A stretch of 64,000 nucleotides of DNA from positions 323,455 through 387,454 of the forward strand of contig JXTC01000190.1 of the NCBI GenBank assembly GCA_002914845.1, in the 5' to 3' direction. Below, piece by piece: positions 11,869-24,719 of the stretch. The DNA comes from Trema orientale. Taxonomy: Eukaryota > Streptophyta > Magnoliopsida > Rosales > Cannabaceae. Below the pieces are notes generated by a model. The model did no database searches. It was not told the origin of the DNA and was given only the letters and a program-made list of their open reading frames with translations. Position 1 is the first letter of the stretch; the number at the start of each line of letters is the position of its first letter. The translations under genes were made by a program, and so were the position numbers.

Positions 11869-12740
11869 GCAAATTGATATCTGGATTCCTCAATTCAAAG
11901 AGACAGATGGGAATAACCTGCATCATCAACAAGATGAATTCCCATTAAGAATTGTTACCATCTGATTCTTTCCCGAGGAAATACCCCTAAACCATACTTA
12001 TCTAATGGCTGATATTACTCAACTGCTCCAGTGAACCATAAGAGCAAAACTTCTCTTAAATTCTTATGTTCTACGTCTTTTAACACAACAGAAAATATGA
12101 CCTTGTAAGCCCGAATAAATTGTTATCTGACTCAATCATAATTTTGTTCACTTGCTCCTTGCTTATAGTTACAATATTCGTTTTTCTACTCAAACATAAG
12201 AACAGTTCTAACCAAATTGGACCCAAACTTTATTTAACCAAACCCAAATCAAAGTGGGCAAATCCGAAGAGATAGGAAAAGACCCAGGTCAGGTACCATC
12301 TCAAGCACCAAAATTCTCCTAGTGTTGCCAATTTCTAGAGGTCCAATTTGCCAATAAAATATGTTGTAGTACAAGCACCCAAAAAAAAAAAAAAAGATTT
12401 AGAGCAAAGCAACGGTTGTCAAGCTACTAGTATAAGTGGTTCAGTAATTCTACAACTGAAGAATTGGATATCAACTCAGCTAAAGAAAAACACAGAATTG
12501 AGTAAAATACACACAACCATACATAGGGGAACCAAAAAAAAAAACTTGAAATTTACCTTTTGTACAAGAGGAGTAGACTCAGGCCGGAGTGAGACCCAAT
12601 TGGGAATTGGGAAATGGAAATGGAAATGAATTGGGGCTGGGGCAGGGGCTAGGGTTTCATTGAAAGAGATGATTTGGCGCCCAAGGGAGGCAGAAGCGTC
12701 GATAATGACAAAGCTGTACACCAAGAAAAAGGACCCTCTT
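11869..12740 (-). other. 5' UTR exon and leader intron of the DREB2-like gene
   Basis: Exon 2 appears to begin at 11917, after an acceptor GATGCAG on the minus strand. A leader exon ends at 12557 with the donor AAAAG|GTAAAT. A 5' intron before the coding exon is common in DREB2 genes. The leader exon contains a possible three-codon upstream frame (ATG AAA CCC TAG) near 12660. No TATA box was identified upstream, and the transcription start is a guess near 12740. Confidence 0.6.
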
Positions 12741-13328
12741 CGGCCCGGGGTTTCTCTTTTTTTTTTTCAAGGATTAATAATAATTTATAGTAATTGATCT
12801 AAATTATAGTCTTTCATCTCTAAATTTTCTACTTACGTAATAATGATCCCTGAAATATGTAATTATTACAATAATAATCTTTTATCACATATTATTAATT
12901 TTTTTAATAAAAAAATAGTTACGAACGAAACATATAATTGAGCATCATTTACTCCTATGAATTAAAATCTCGTTTTCAGTTATAATTAGCAACTATATAG
13001 TTTGCACACGACTAGTTTCTGTTAAAAATTTAACAGTCTTTAAAGCAGAAAAATGATCATTGTTGCAAAAATTGCATAAATCTTGAGAAGCCTTGTTCTT
13101 GACCATAGTTACTTGTGTGCTTTGTAATGATTTATTTCTATTATATATTTAGTAATTTATGACAAAATGGTCATTATTACAATAATTACATAATTATATA
13201 ATTTATTATGTAATTTGAAAATTCGAGGAAAAATATTATAATGAGTATAATTTAGTAGTCATTACTATTTTAAACATTTAAAAAAACCAGTAAAATTGGG
13301 TTTATAAAGTTCTAGACCATTTCCACAA
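12741..13328. other. Gene-free AT-rich spacer
   Basis: Low-complexity AT-rich sequence upstream of the DREB2-like gene. No coding exon, tRNA or clear repeat boundary was seen. Confidence 0.4.
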
Positions 13329-13655
13329 ACAAGAGTATTTATAAGAAATAACCTTTTTTTTTAAGATCAATTTGAAAAATGGTCAATTTTATACTTATTT
13401 AATAAATGACTATTTTATAATTTTATTTTGATAAATGACTGTTGTTTAGTTGATTTATTTTTTATAAGTAAATCAGTTTTTTATAAAGTAAATTATTTTT
13501 TAAAATAAATAAATAAATACATTTTGATATACTAAATATGAAAAATGGCTATTTTTCAAATAATTTTTAAAATTTGACTATTTTATAACAGTATTTAAAA
13601 GGCAGTCATTTTGTAAATTATGATCCAAAATTCTACTATTTGGCTAAAAAGCTCT
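13329..13655. repeat. Dispersed repeat family B, copy 1
   Basis: The segment starts with GTATTTATAAGAAATA and ends near CTAAAAAGCTC. It contains repeated ATGGCTATTTTT-like phrases. A related copy in the same orientation lies at 37108-37500 inside the larger Mutator-like element. No coding potential. Confidence 0.75.
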
Positions 13656-14138
13656 TGAGAGACATGGATACGACAAACTTAGGCCGAAATGACTTTTTAT
13701 GCATTGTTCTGAAAATGATATTTTTAAGAGTGTCAAAGGTTTTTTGACCACAGGTCAGAAGTTTCTTGACCATTAAAAAACTATTATTTAGGATTTTTCG
13801 TGGTCAAAATGGTCTTGACTATGGGTCAAGATGTCCTTGACATTAGTAAAAAATTTTGAAAAAATGCATAAAAAAATCGTTTTGGCCCAAACTAGTCCCA
13901 CCCATGTCCTTTTCTCAAAGCTCTTTCAAGAATATGATTACTGAGGGCCCAATTTAGTTTGTATTCCAAGCCCAACATGGAATCCTCGTCTAGTGGACTC
14001 TGTAACATTGTTACCATATTCTTCTTTCTAAAAAACTTCACTCAACATTTTTTTTTAGGAATTAATGACGCAACTTCATTAAAATTGAGAAGGGTTATTT
14101 GTACAAATGAACACACCTTAATTGCCTATGTATGGTTG

Positions 14139-14390
14139 ATGTGATTAAAGCTGTGAATATGGGACGAGGTAGCGAGCCCGTTCGGCCGGCCGGGTGGCCC
14201 ATTTTATTATTATTATTTTTTTAAAAAAAAGTTTTTTTGTTACTTTTTGTAATTATTATTAAAAAATGATATTTGTGCGAAATAATACCACCCTGTATTT
14301 AGTCCTCGGATTATAGAGCCGGGCCGGGCCTCACTTTTAGATTTACAGGCCAGATCGGGCGGTCCAGATTTATAACTCTAGATGTGATTA
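14139..14390. mobile_element. Mutator-like MITE with 9-bp target duplication
   Basis: A 234-bp element (14148-14381) is flanked by perfect direct repeats ATGTGATTA at 14139-14147 and 14382-14390. A 9-bp duplication is the signature of Mutator-like elements. The ends are imperfect inverted repeats (GCTGTGAATATGGG against AGTTATAAATCTGG). They enclose GC-rich GGCCGGCCGGG and GCCGGGCCGGGCC blocks that stand out from the AT-rich surroundings. No transposase is present. Confidence 0.65.
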
Positions 14391-15387
14391 CCTAAATCAT
14401 TAATTTACTCTTGAACTAGACAACTAGTTTATCAAGTTATCTCGAAACGTCATCAATTTTCATGTTATAAGTGCAACTCAAATAGTATATCCAATTTTTC
14501 CATCCCAATCTATGTCCAACTTATAAACTGAGTGTATGTCATTTTAATTTTAATTTTAAGGTATTCATTGATTGGACATGGATTGAGAAATCAATTGGAC
14601 AAATGATTTTTTTTTTCCCTGAAAGCCAGTTGGAGAAAGGATTTAAATCCTTACTAGTATTTTTTTAAAATAAAACTAAAAAACAGTTACCAATGCATCC
14701 TAAATACACATTTACAAATCACCAATTTATGACCAAAAGTTATTCTTCGTATAGAATTACTTAAGACCTCATCTCAGTGAAATGATTATTTTTTTTTTTA
14801 AAGAAATAAGATATTTGAGTTTTGAGCTATAAATCCACAATACTGTACGTTGGAAGACTCATAAACCACCAATGCACCATTCATTTGTGAAGGCTTTGAG
14901 GCTATTATCCTAGCACATAATTCTTCATAGGTCCTACTATTATAAATTAATTGTGGCTAAAAAAAATAATAATCCGATTGGCACTTGCCTCGAATCTATA
15001 GCTCATGAAATTTTATGGCCTAATAATTAGGTCTTGTGTAGATATCATTCTATTGGGAACATTTGATTAGCAAATAACTAAGAAAATCCATGTTGTAAGA
15101 TATGGGTTTGGCTTATATATAATAGGGCGGTCCATATATTTTGATTATAAGTTCTAAGTTTTTTTTTCCCCTTTTTTTAAAGTAATTCTTTTTTGCTTTT
15201 AAGGGGGGAAATTTTTTTCTTTTTTTTTTTTCGGCAAGCAAATTTTACGTTCCCAGGCTAGCTGCTCTATTAATTGGCTATCTGGTCTCTTTTGGCGGCC
15301 ATTTTGGGCTTGCCCGTTCAAACTATTTTCATCCTTTCTGAATTTATCTGAAAGGCAATAATGTTCCATTTAATGACAAAATTTTAA

Positions 15388-15856
15388 GGGTTTTTGGTAT
15401 AATTAGTCCCTGAATTTTTCGATGATTTGCAATGTATCCCCTGAACTTTTTTTTTTGGCAATTAGGACCCTGAATTTAGAATTTTTGGCAATATATCCCC
15501 TGAACTTTTATTTTTGGCAATTAGGACCCTGAATTTAGAATTTTTGGCATGATTGCCCCTGAATTTTTCGTTGATTTGTAATTTATTTTTTAATTGTTTA
15601 AAAATTTTCATATAACTCAGGGGATATATTGCAAATCAGCAAAAAATTCAAGGACTAATCATGCCAAAAACCCTAAATTCAGGGTCCTAATTGCCAAAAG
15701 AAAAAGTTCAGGGGATACATTGCAAATCTACGAAAAATTCAGGGGCTAATCATGTTAAAAATTCTAAATTCAGGGTCCTAATTGCCAAAAAAAAAAAGTT
15801 CAGGGGATACATTGCAAACCATTGAAAAATTCAGGGACTAATCATGCCAAAAACCC
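15388..15856. repeat. Foldback element with nested inverted and direct repeats
   Basis: The left half contains phrases such as GTATCCCCTGAACTTT and TTAGGACCCTGAATTTAG, repeated directly. The right half carries their reverse complements (AAGTTCAGGGGATACATT and CTAAATTCAGGGTCCTAA), again more than once. The whole 469-bp unit could fold into a long hairpin with alternative pairings. The outer ends GGGTTTTTGG and CCAAAAACCC are perfect inverted repeats. No target duplication was identified and no coding sequence is present. Confidence 0.8.
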
Positions 15857-17010
15857 AAATTTTAATATTTCAAGTTTGACAAGTTAGTATACTTTTCTCG
15901 AGCATTATTGAGCTGGCATTTATGAAGAGTAGATTACAGGCAGTCGGGTATTAGGAAAAAATCTTCAACTATACTATTTTAAGTTTTAGTTTGCTTTAGT
16001 GAGTCATATTTTATCAAATATACCTAACTAATAAGCAAAAAAATAAGTAAGAAATAATGCTATGTATGTAGCGCCCAAAAAAGAAAAAAGTGCTTTATGA
16101 TATTGAAGCGGAGGTGGGTCAAGATTAGGCAACAGGGTTAGTCCGTAGTTCCCTTAAAATCTTGAATCTGAATCTTAATATTTGTTAATTAAGAAACTTT
16201 TAAATACTAACAAGATTCTAATTTTCTAACCTTTATTAATCTATATATTCTCAAGGCTTTAGTTAACCAAATCTAACAAATCTTACATATTAATATTAGG
16301 GTTCAGATTTCAAAACAAATAAAATTAGATAGACAATTTAGGAACTCAATACTAATCAAAGCACTCTTAATTAATTATATGATCATGTTATATTTAGTCC
16401 TTATATAGTATCATACTTAAGAAATAGATAATACAAAGTATCACAACTAGTTTATCAAAATTTTTGTACTAACACATGTGGCAAATGAGTTGTTACCATT
16501 CAATTAATGTATTAAAATTTACCATAAATAAATTTAATATCATTCACTAATTAAAAGATGTTAATTCACTTGTCACATGTATTGATATTAAAAGTTAGTA
16601 AACTATTTAGGATACCTATCATTATCCCTTAACATATATAGGTGTCAAATGTATGTAGGTGTCAAATATATATCATAATATGCAGTCAAATATCCTTTCG
16701 GTATATGCATAAGCGTAAAAGACTGTATCTTCCCAGACTAGTTAGAGCAATGCATATATAATGTACCTTTCTCATAATGTAGAATAATAGTAAGGATACA
16801 TATTTTAGTTATTAGGTACAAAAGATGGTTGTATTTATTGGCTTTCAAGCCGGCTATAAATATGTGTTGTACGTACTTAATTATACAGTTAGGTAGAGAT
16901 TGCAGGACGTTTGTCATTATCCATCAAGTCAACTCGATCGATAGTCTTCAGTATTTGTCAATTGTATGACCATCCACATCATATGTACAGTTATACACTC
17001 GCATACTTAT
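15857..17010. other. Spacer upstream of the CCD gene
   Basis: AT-rich intergenic sequence with no recognised gene. The last ~300 bp form the proximal promoter of the plus-strand carotenoid cleavage dioxygenase gene. Confidence 0.4.
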
Positions 17011-17014
17011 GTTC

Positions 17015-17027
17015 CTATATATATAGG
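17015..17027 (+). promoter_or_regulatory. Putative TATA box of the CCD gene
   Basis: CTATATATATAGG lies about 115 bases before the ATG at 17131. That distance would place the transcription start near 17055 and give a 5' UTR of about 75 bases. It is a position-based inference; AT repeats are frequent in this window. Confidence 0.45.
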
Positions 17028-17130
17028 GGCGTCTATATACATCATGTATAGTCAAGAGAGAGTTTGTAAGATATATAGACGTTAATTGTTGCCAGCACCA
17101 AGAGTGAGAGATCTATAGAGCTAACTAGAC

Positions 17131-20100
17131 ATGGCATCATCATCCACATATATGGCCTTTCAAGTGAGTTGCTCTATTCAAGGGAGGCCCTCAGTTCCGG
17201 AAAACTACAAGCACATGATCAATAACGCATTCTCTTCTACTATCAAGGTTAACACGTACCTGCTTTTATAATTATAGTTAATATCATCATGCATTGTAAT
17301 AATAAAATAGTAAATAAAAATATGTGTATAAGTAGCTAGTATTGTTCATATTGAATCTAACATTATAAATATGTAAATAATGAGCAGCCAATGTTGAGAG
17401 CATTTGAACAAGTTCCCGCTATGCGAATAGATATCTCCAAAACCATAAAGAATACTACTGCCAACTTGTTGGATGCCTTCGTTGATTCTGCGTTTGAATT
17501 TGTTGATCAACCATTGCTCCCCTCTCAGGTACTTCTCATTCAAATTGTATAGTACGAACTAGTCCCATGCTTCAACGCATTCTGATGGTCCTTTCAAACA
17601 TTTATATATCAATTTCCCGTATAATCTTCCTTGTACTATATATATCTTGTGTTTGTGATGTTCAATGTGTATAATAATGTAGAGAAACTTTGCGCCGGTT
17701 GATGAGCTGGGAGGACCGGTTGCTATCGCCAACATCCAAGGGAGCATTCCCGATAATTTTCCCGAGGGTGTCTACATTAGAAATGGTCAGTACAAGTACT
17801 AGCATTAATGTTACTGTTACTGATGCATCACCACACGTAGTCATCAGTAGCATTAATGTAACAAACATTTTAACTATGTGATTTTTCTTTTCTTTTCTTT
17901 GGATTTACAAAGTAAAAGCCTTCTCTCAAGAAAAAAAAAAAAAAAAAATCCATGTTTACCTAGAAAAAATTCTAATTGAGCGCAGACGGCCCTTTGTTGC
18001 CAAAAACTTCGACTAAGAGCTATTTTTAAAAGTGTGGAGATGTAAAGGGACATGAATCATTACTTTCAAATTTAAATTAACAAAAGATAAGAGCTCGTAA
18101 ATTTTTTTACGAGGAGAATTGAAATTTGAATTTACGAACCTTAGCGGTAGTTGTCCACGTGGTTAAGATTAAGTATGTGACCAAAGATGTTTATAATGTT
18201 AGTGTACGACTAAATCGTTTCAAACCCTACGTCATAGGTCAATATTGAGTACAGAGACAGCATAGAAAAAGAGTGCTTTATAATTTTAAAATCAAACAAT
18301 ATGGAGAAAGAAAAATGTAGAGAATATATATGAAGTGTACTCGGTAATAATGTGACATATTAATGGCCATATTGTTGTGATAATTGCAGGAGCAAATCCT
18401 CTTTTTGGAGGGCTAAAGTCAACGAAATCTCTCTTTGGAAAGTCAAGTCGCATTTGGGTAGAAGGAGAAGGAATGCTTCATGCTTTGTATTTTAGTAAAG
18501 ATGATGATCATGGCATTAATTGGACCGTTCACTACAACAACCGATATGTTGAAACTGAAACTTTCAACCAAGAAAAACAAAGAAACAAGCCATCTTTTCT
18601 TCCCATCATTAAAGGCGATTTCCCGGCTCTTTTATCTGCTTCTCTGCTCAATTTGGTGGGCATTTATTAATTAAATCACATGCATTTTCTATCTCCAATT
18701 TAAAATTCTTTTTTTTTTTACCCCTAGAAGTTTTATGAGTTACTGTTAAATTATAAATATTATTGTTGAACTCCCGAGACCAAACAACTTAAACTTCAAA
18801 TTTTGTATGTGTAACTTCGATAAATTGATCACACTCTGCATACAAATGATATTCCAAAGAAAAATGCAATTCATGACAAATATAAGATTTAGATACAGAA
18901 TAAGAATGGAGAATGTGCTAAAATTAGGAAGATCAAATTATTTAGAAACCGAAACATTTGTTACATACGACTGTTTATTTAATGCAAGCCATGTTTTTCT
19001 CAGCTGAGATTTGGCAAAGTAGACAAATACATGAGCAACACCAATGTGTTTGAACATTCAGGAAAGGTATATGCCATCGCAGAAAATCACGTGCCTCAAG
19101 AGATTGACATTTCTACATTAGAAACATTAGGCAATTGGGATCTCTCCACAGCTTGGAACAGATGCTTTACAAGCCATCCCAAGGTTATTTTATTATACCT
19201 TAGCTTGTATAATATTAGTATATGTCACATTCCCTTTAAAATTATCTTATTTCCTGGTTAATTTGAATATTATTATATGTCACATTCCCTTTAAAGTTGT
19301 CTTATTTCCTGGTTAATTTGAATGTAAATACAGAGAGCTCCAGGCACTGGGGAGCTTGTTATAACTGGGATGAAGGCCATTAAACCTTACATTGAAGTAG
19401 GAGTAATTTCTGGTATGTAAAAAGGAAAACTATTTTCAAGAACAGCCTTTAGCAAATTACATATAATTAGTACTTAATTGTAATGGAACATTTTAAAGGC
19501 TCTAATTTTGTTAAATACGGTCCTCATTTTCAGCTGACGGAAAGAAATTTGTTCATAGAGCGGATCTTAAACTCGGTCGGTGTACATTTTTCCATGACTT
19601 TGGAGTTACACAGAGGTAAAATCTAGAAATTGCTTGATAAAGCTCTTTTAATTACGTAATTTTGCTAGTTAATTTGTAAGGATTGCTGGCTTAATGCAGG
19701 TACAATGTGTTTTTGGATTTTCCACTTACTATAGACATAACGAGATTTGTTTCCGGAGGCGGGTGAGTACCTTAATATATTTAAAATCTCATTTTTTTTT
19801 TAATATTTGAAATATGAAACTGTTTCATGGAATTAAAAGAAAAACCATATATGTCAATATAGCCACTATTTCACTTTTAGCTCCAAATTTAGGATCAGTC
19901 TCAGTCTATCTCAAACTATCATGTTTTTTACTAAGTTTTGGTTCATAAACTTTAAAATTTCTCCTTCACCATCTAGAAGTATGTTCATAAGCCAAAACTA
20001 GGATAAAAGACGTAGTTTGGGTGGTAAAAAAAGATATTTAAAATTTAAGCATTAAAATTGAAACAAAAGTGTGGCGTAAGAGATAGTTAAGACAGATATT

Positions 20101-21763
20101 AGAATTTTGGGGGCCAAATTAAGCCTCGGTCAATAATTCAGGAGCAAAATGGAAAATAACCCGAAAAGTAAAATATGTGGGAGTAAAAGTAATTCAAATG
20201 TGATTGTTGACTAATTGTAGATTAATGAAGTACGACAAGGAAGGATATGCAAGGATAGGCGTTATGCCACGATATGGAGATGCGGATTCAATCACATGGT
20301 TTAACGTTGAAACAAATTGTACATTTCACATTTTTAATTGTTTTGAAGATGGGGATGAGGAGGTATATTATATTTTTTTTTAAAAAAAATACTATGCAAC
20401 TTTTGAGTTCATGCACCTCGATACTTTCTTTTTACTCTTTTGAATGAATCATATATAGCTACTGGTTTATAATTTAGAATGAAACCGCGAAAAGACATGA
20501 TCGAATTGATTTCAACGTTAATTTGTGCGCGTACGAGAATGAGCAGGTTGTGGTGTGGGGTTGTAGAGCTCTTGAATCGGTCGTTCCAGGTCCAAGTAAA
20601 GAAAACTTTGATACCTCAATTAATGACGGATTATTATATGATCGGCCTCATGAATGGCGATTAAACATGCGAACCGGAGAAGTTTGGGAGACGAATCTCA
20701 CTGCTGACACAGAATTTTCGATGGATTTTCCTATAATCAACGAAAATTTCGGTGGTTTTAAGAATAGATTTGGGTACACTCAAGTTATTGACTCTGAGGC
20801 AAGCTCCACCGCAGGTATAAGATTGTTATAGTCCTCCCAATATATGATTCGTTAAATACATATGTACAAGTAAATTGAATAATACTAAGTATCTCAAAAT
20901 TTGAACTAAATTTTTGATACCAACATATATGATATGTGAGTTGGCACCATTTAATTTCATTCAATTAGTGAATATGATTAATGTAATTTATTTATTTGTG
21001 ATAAATTTAGTGATAACTCATATACCACAAGTATTGATATTAAAAATTTGATACAAATTCTAGTAGACATGCCTAATATCATCCCTAGTAAATTATTGAT
21101 TAATGTGTTAATATTTATTTAAATATATTAATTATTGTAGATAATATGGCAAAATTTGGAGGTCTGGCAAAGCTCAATTTTGATCAAGAGCAAGATTCAA
21201 AATTCTCTCCAGTAAAGACCATAAAAGTGGAATACAATATGTTTGAGAAGAACACATTTTGCAGTGGAGCTACTTTTATCCCTAAAAAAGGAGGTCTTGA
21301 AGAAGATGATGGTTGGATTATCACTTTTGCTCACAATGAAGAGACAAACATATCTCAAGTAGCTTTTCTATCACATTTAATTGGATCTTCATTTTCTTTT
21401 CCTCTCTCTTAATATTATAATGCTATGAATTCTAGGTTGACACTTTGGGCTTATTTGACTGTATTTGTGGTTCTCTTTTTCAAGTTAAATGCATACATGT
21501 TGAAAATGAAAATCTTTATCATTCATTTGATTTTTCACAAATAAAAAACACAAATGTTACTAAACAAATTCTTTGGACGTACACTCTCCCTAATTAGAAA
21601 TAAAACGAATTTGCAGGTTTTTGTGATCGACGCAAAGAAGTTTTCCGGTGAGCCAATTGTCAAAATTACGTTGCCTTGCCGAGTTCCATATGGATTTCAT
21701 GGGGCTTTCATACAAGACTCAGAAATACCTAAACTAAGAAGACTACAAAGTGCGTATTCATAA
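17131..21763 (+). CDS. Carotenoid cleavage dioxygenase, CCD1-like / zaxinone synthase-like
   Basis: A non-haem Fe(II) dioxygenase of the RPE65/CCD family, which cleaves a double bond in carotenoids or apocarotenoids. Twelve exons fit GT/AG sites and phase: 17131-17247, 17388-17528, 17683-17785, 18390-18655, 19004-19183, 19334-19412, 19534-19615, 19700-19762, 20221-20362, 20547-20814, 21141-21358 and 21617-21763. They give 601 residues. The four iron-binding histidines are present: FTSHPK (267), FFHDFG (316), CTFHIF (380) and YGFHGAF (581). The N-terminus lacks an obvious plastid transit peptide. Phrases such as VDQPLLPSQ and KRAPGTGE match the CCD1-like clade that includes zaxinone synthases better than true CCD1, CCD4, CCD7 or NCED. 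The subclass is inferred. Exon 10 could instead start at 20478, which adds 23 residues in frame. The gene looks functional. Confidence 0.88.
19221..19328. repeat. 54-bp tandem duplication in CCD intron 5
   Basis: The phrase TATGTCACATTCCCTTTAAA and the ~34 bases after it occur twice in succession, with two or three differences. It lies wholly inside the intron between exons 5 and 6 and does not touch the splice sites. Confidence 0.85.
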
Positions 21764-24719
21764 TTTCATATAAAAAAGCATATGATTCCGAAAATTACCT
21801 TATCGTTATTTAGGAGGACTACCTTTGAAATTGGGTGGTAACTAGTAAAGTAATTTAAGGCAAATCAATTCAAGGAGTAATGATTATGTGGACATACATA
21901 TTATAATAAGGTTTTAACTTTTTTTTTTTTCCCCGGTTAAAAGTTATATTAAGGTTGAACATGGTAGGAAGGATAATATTTTAAGAATAATGATCTTTTT
22001 ATTAAAAAAGTTAACACACAGAGGAAAAGTTTTATCTACAGCTGACATATTGATTATTTCTATTAACATAATTAATTAATATGACTGCTTTTGATATTTT
22101 GTATAGGTTGAGACTTGAGAAGTGATTTGCTGAAAATTTTTGGTTAGATGTCCAGCTAGGCCGGCACTATTGGATGGGACTTGGCAAAAGACCTTAATTA
22201 AAACATTGTTAATTAAGCACAGGAGATTGTCCATTTAATGACCTAAAAGTTATTTTAGTTGATTTCAAAATTGGCTTTCCTTCCCCACCTTACGCTCCTT
22301 GCTCAATTATTACTTTGATTTTACTCCGTGGTTATCATTGTGTCTTTCCTGGGACATTGACACTTCACTTGTTTTTACTTTTTGGCCTCAAAAGGTTCAA
22401 AGGTCCCCTACCATGAAAAATATGTGACTCTATATGTCTTGATTCGTTTACCTAGTTAATTATTCAGACCCTTTTAAGTATTCTATCTCTTATTTTTCGC
22501 CAAGTTTCCATGAAGATTGTCCTGATTTGCATGGTAAATTTTTTAATATATAGCATGGTATAGCCATGGTCACCTTTTTCGGTTCCTTGTATTAGAATTT
22601 GTTAAATACGAAAGTGTCTGACAAATTTACACCATAAAATATATGCATTTTAAATTTGATCTTGTGACTTAAGGAGGGCCAGTTAATTAAGTATTAATTT
22701 GATCCTCAACAAAAATAAATAAATAAATAAATAAAATACACCTTTCTCACTTTTCTTTTGCCATCATTTTAGATGGCCCAGCTGATTCATTAATTTTAGA
22801 AGATAATCATGAGCTCCTTCCGAACTAACCTTTATGAAATCTGTGCCTTGAATTATTGATGCCGAAAGCATAAAATATAAAGCAGTAAGTAAACCACGCG
22901 AGTAAACTGGAATTTTAAAAAATTAAAAAAAAAAAAAAGGGGGGGAAACAGAAATCAACTCCAAGCAAATTGACTCAGAAAGTAACAAATATGGTCCACC
23001 AAAGCTTTTAACAGTGTCAAGTAAATTATATTAGGGGCTAAGTAGCCTGATTTTAAGTTACGTCGCGGTTTCACATGTTCGTATTGGAGTAGGCGTTGTC
23101 GGGGATTTTCTTCAAGAAACAAATGCATCAATGAATTTGCCTCTGCTTTAATCAACTCTCCTTTTCACAGGGAAGAAAAGGGTACAAAAAATTTGGTAAA
23201 TTAACTTTGGATCACGGCATATACACAGCAAAACCTGTAGAAAACCTTTTATCTCTGCGTTGTTTAATCCTTGAAAAGCAGTATAGCACATAAAATGATA
23301 TTTAGAGAATCACTCGAGCAAAAGAGTGGCCCTTAAAAAATAAAAAATAAAAAATGTGACCCTTTAGATATAGTTTTGAATCTCGAAACAGAGGTTAGCA
23401 TGTTCATAAGAGTTTTCAAAATAAGATCTAAATGATTAGAATACAAAAATGTGTTTTGAAATATGATTATAATTGATTGATAGGATTAAATTGTGTTTAT
23501 TTTAACAGTTGTTACTTTTGAGATGATTTGATTATATCTCTTGTATACCATCAAACAACCAATAATTAGAAACTAATGACACCCAAAATCAAGTAGGACA
23601 TGAGCATGGCTACGGTCAATCCTTTAGTAATGTGTTAAAATATTTTAAAGTATGGCTTACATGCGAAAACTTTTAGATTAAGACTAATAAAAATGGACGC
23701 ATTTATAACTATTACTATTGGAGATATATAAATAAATAGTGTATAGTCTGTTTCTTCCCTTTGATGGTAAGATATTGAACAGTGATTGATAACGAAAGAA
23801 TGATATGGGACATTGATGGACAATAGAGGGCTCTGTTAGCTTGAAACGACTAACCAATCGGTGATATAACGTCTAGGCCAAAAGCATCTCATTCACTCAT
23901 TTTTTTGCACCGACATTCTCATTTTATATAATAGTTTCATATTTATGTGGTTTTTGACATTCTTGGATACACAATGACATCGATCGTCTCTATTAGAGGG
24001 TCCTATTTTCCAAAGCTCGTTGCTTGGACTCTTTTTCTCTCATTTCATATTCCTTTTCCCCCTCCTCTTTTTTGTTTTTTCGAAGCAGCTGCATGAAATT
24101 AACCAGGTGGGGTTTGTCTTCCGATTATTATCTACTGAAATAAGTTGTTCTTCATAATGACAAATGCCCAAAAGGACCTATTATATCCCACCCAAAAAAA
24201 ATGACAACCAAATTAAACATTCCAGGTCCCCCATGCCAAAATTTCCCATGTTTCAGTATTCATATCCATTTCCCACCCACCATTAGCCACAAATTCATCA
24301 ACATGGTCCCCCATATACGAGCCCATCAGGAAAATTTGCACCATATGGCAGCAGTGTATGGAACTATTTTCAAAACATTTGGTAGAACCCCACATGTTTT
24401 AATAGGCACAACATTTTGCCTGGCAGCTTCTAACAATAACCACTGTTTAAAAAAAAAAAAAAAAAGACTTTTGTAGGCAGAAGCTAATTCACATTGATAA
24501 AAACTAAACATATATCATACAACCTGGAAATTAACTACATTAGACCCAACGAAGTGAAAAGAACAACAAAGAAATAAATAAACTAAGCATAAACCAAAAA
24601 TTAAAAAAAAAAAAAAGAAAAAAAACATGGAGAACATGTTTTATACAAGTGTGCATAACTTCAATCCCAGCCAGACTCCAACCGTCTTTTTACAAGGTTC
24701 CCCCAAACACCATCATGGA
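21764..24719. other. Intergenic spacer between CCD and XTH genes
   Basis: The plus-strand CCD and the minus-strand XTH gene converge here, so both 3' UTRs lie in this stretch. It contains A/T runs, an (AAAT)n tract near 22713-22735 and poly(A)-like tracts near 24448 and 24603. No additional gene, tRNA or bounded transposon was recognised in about 2.9 kb. Confidence 0.45.
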
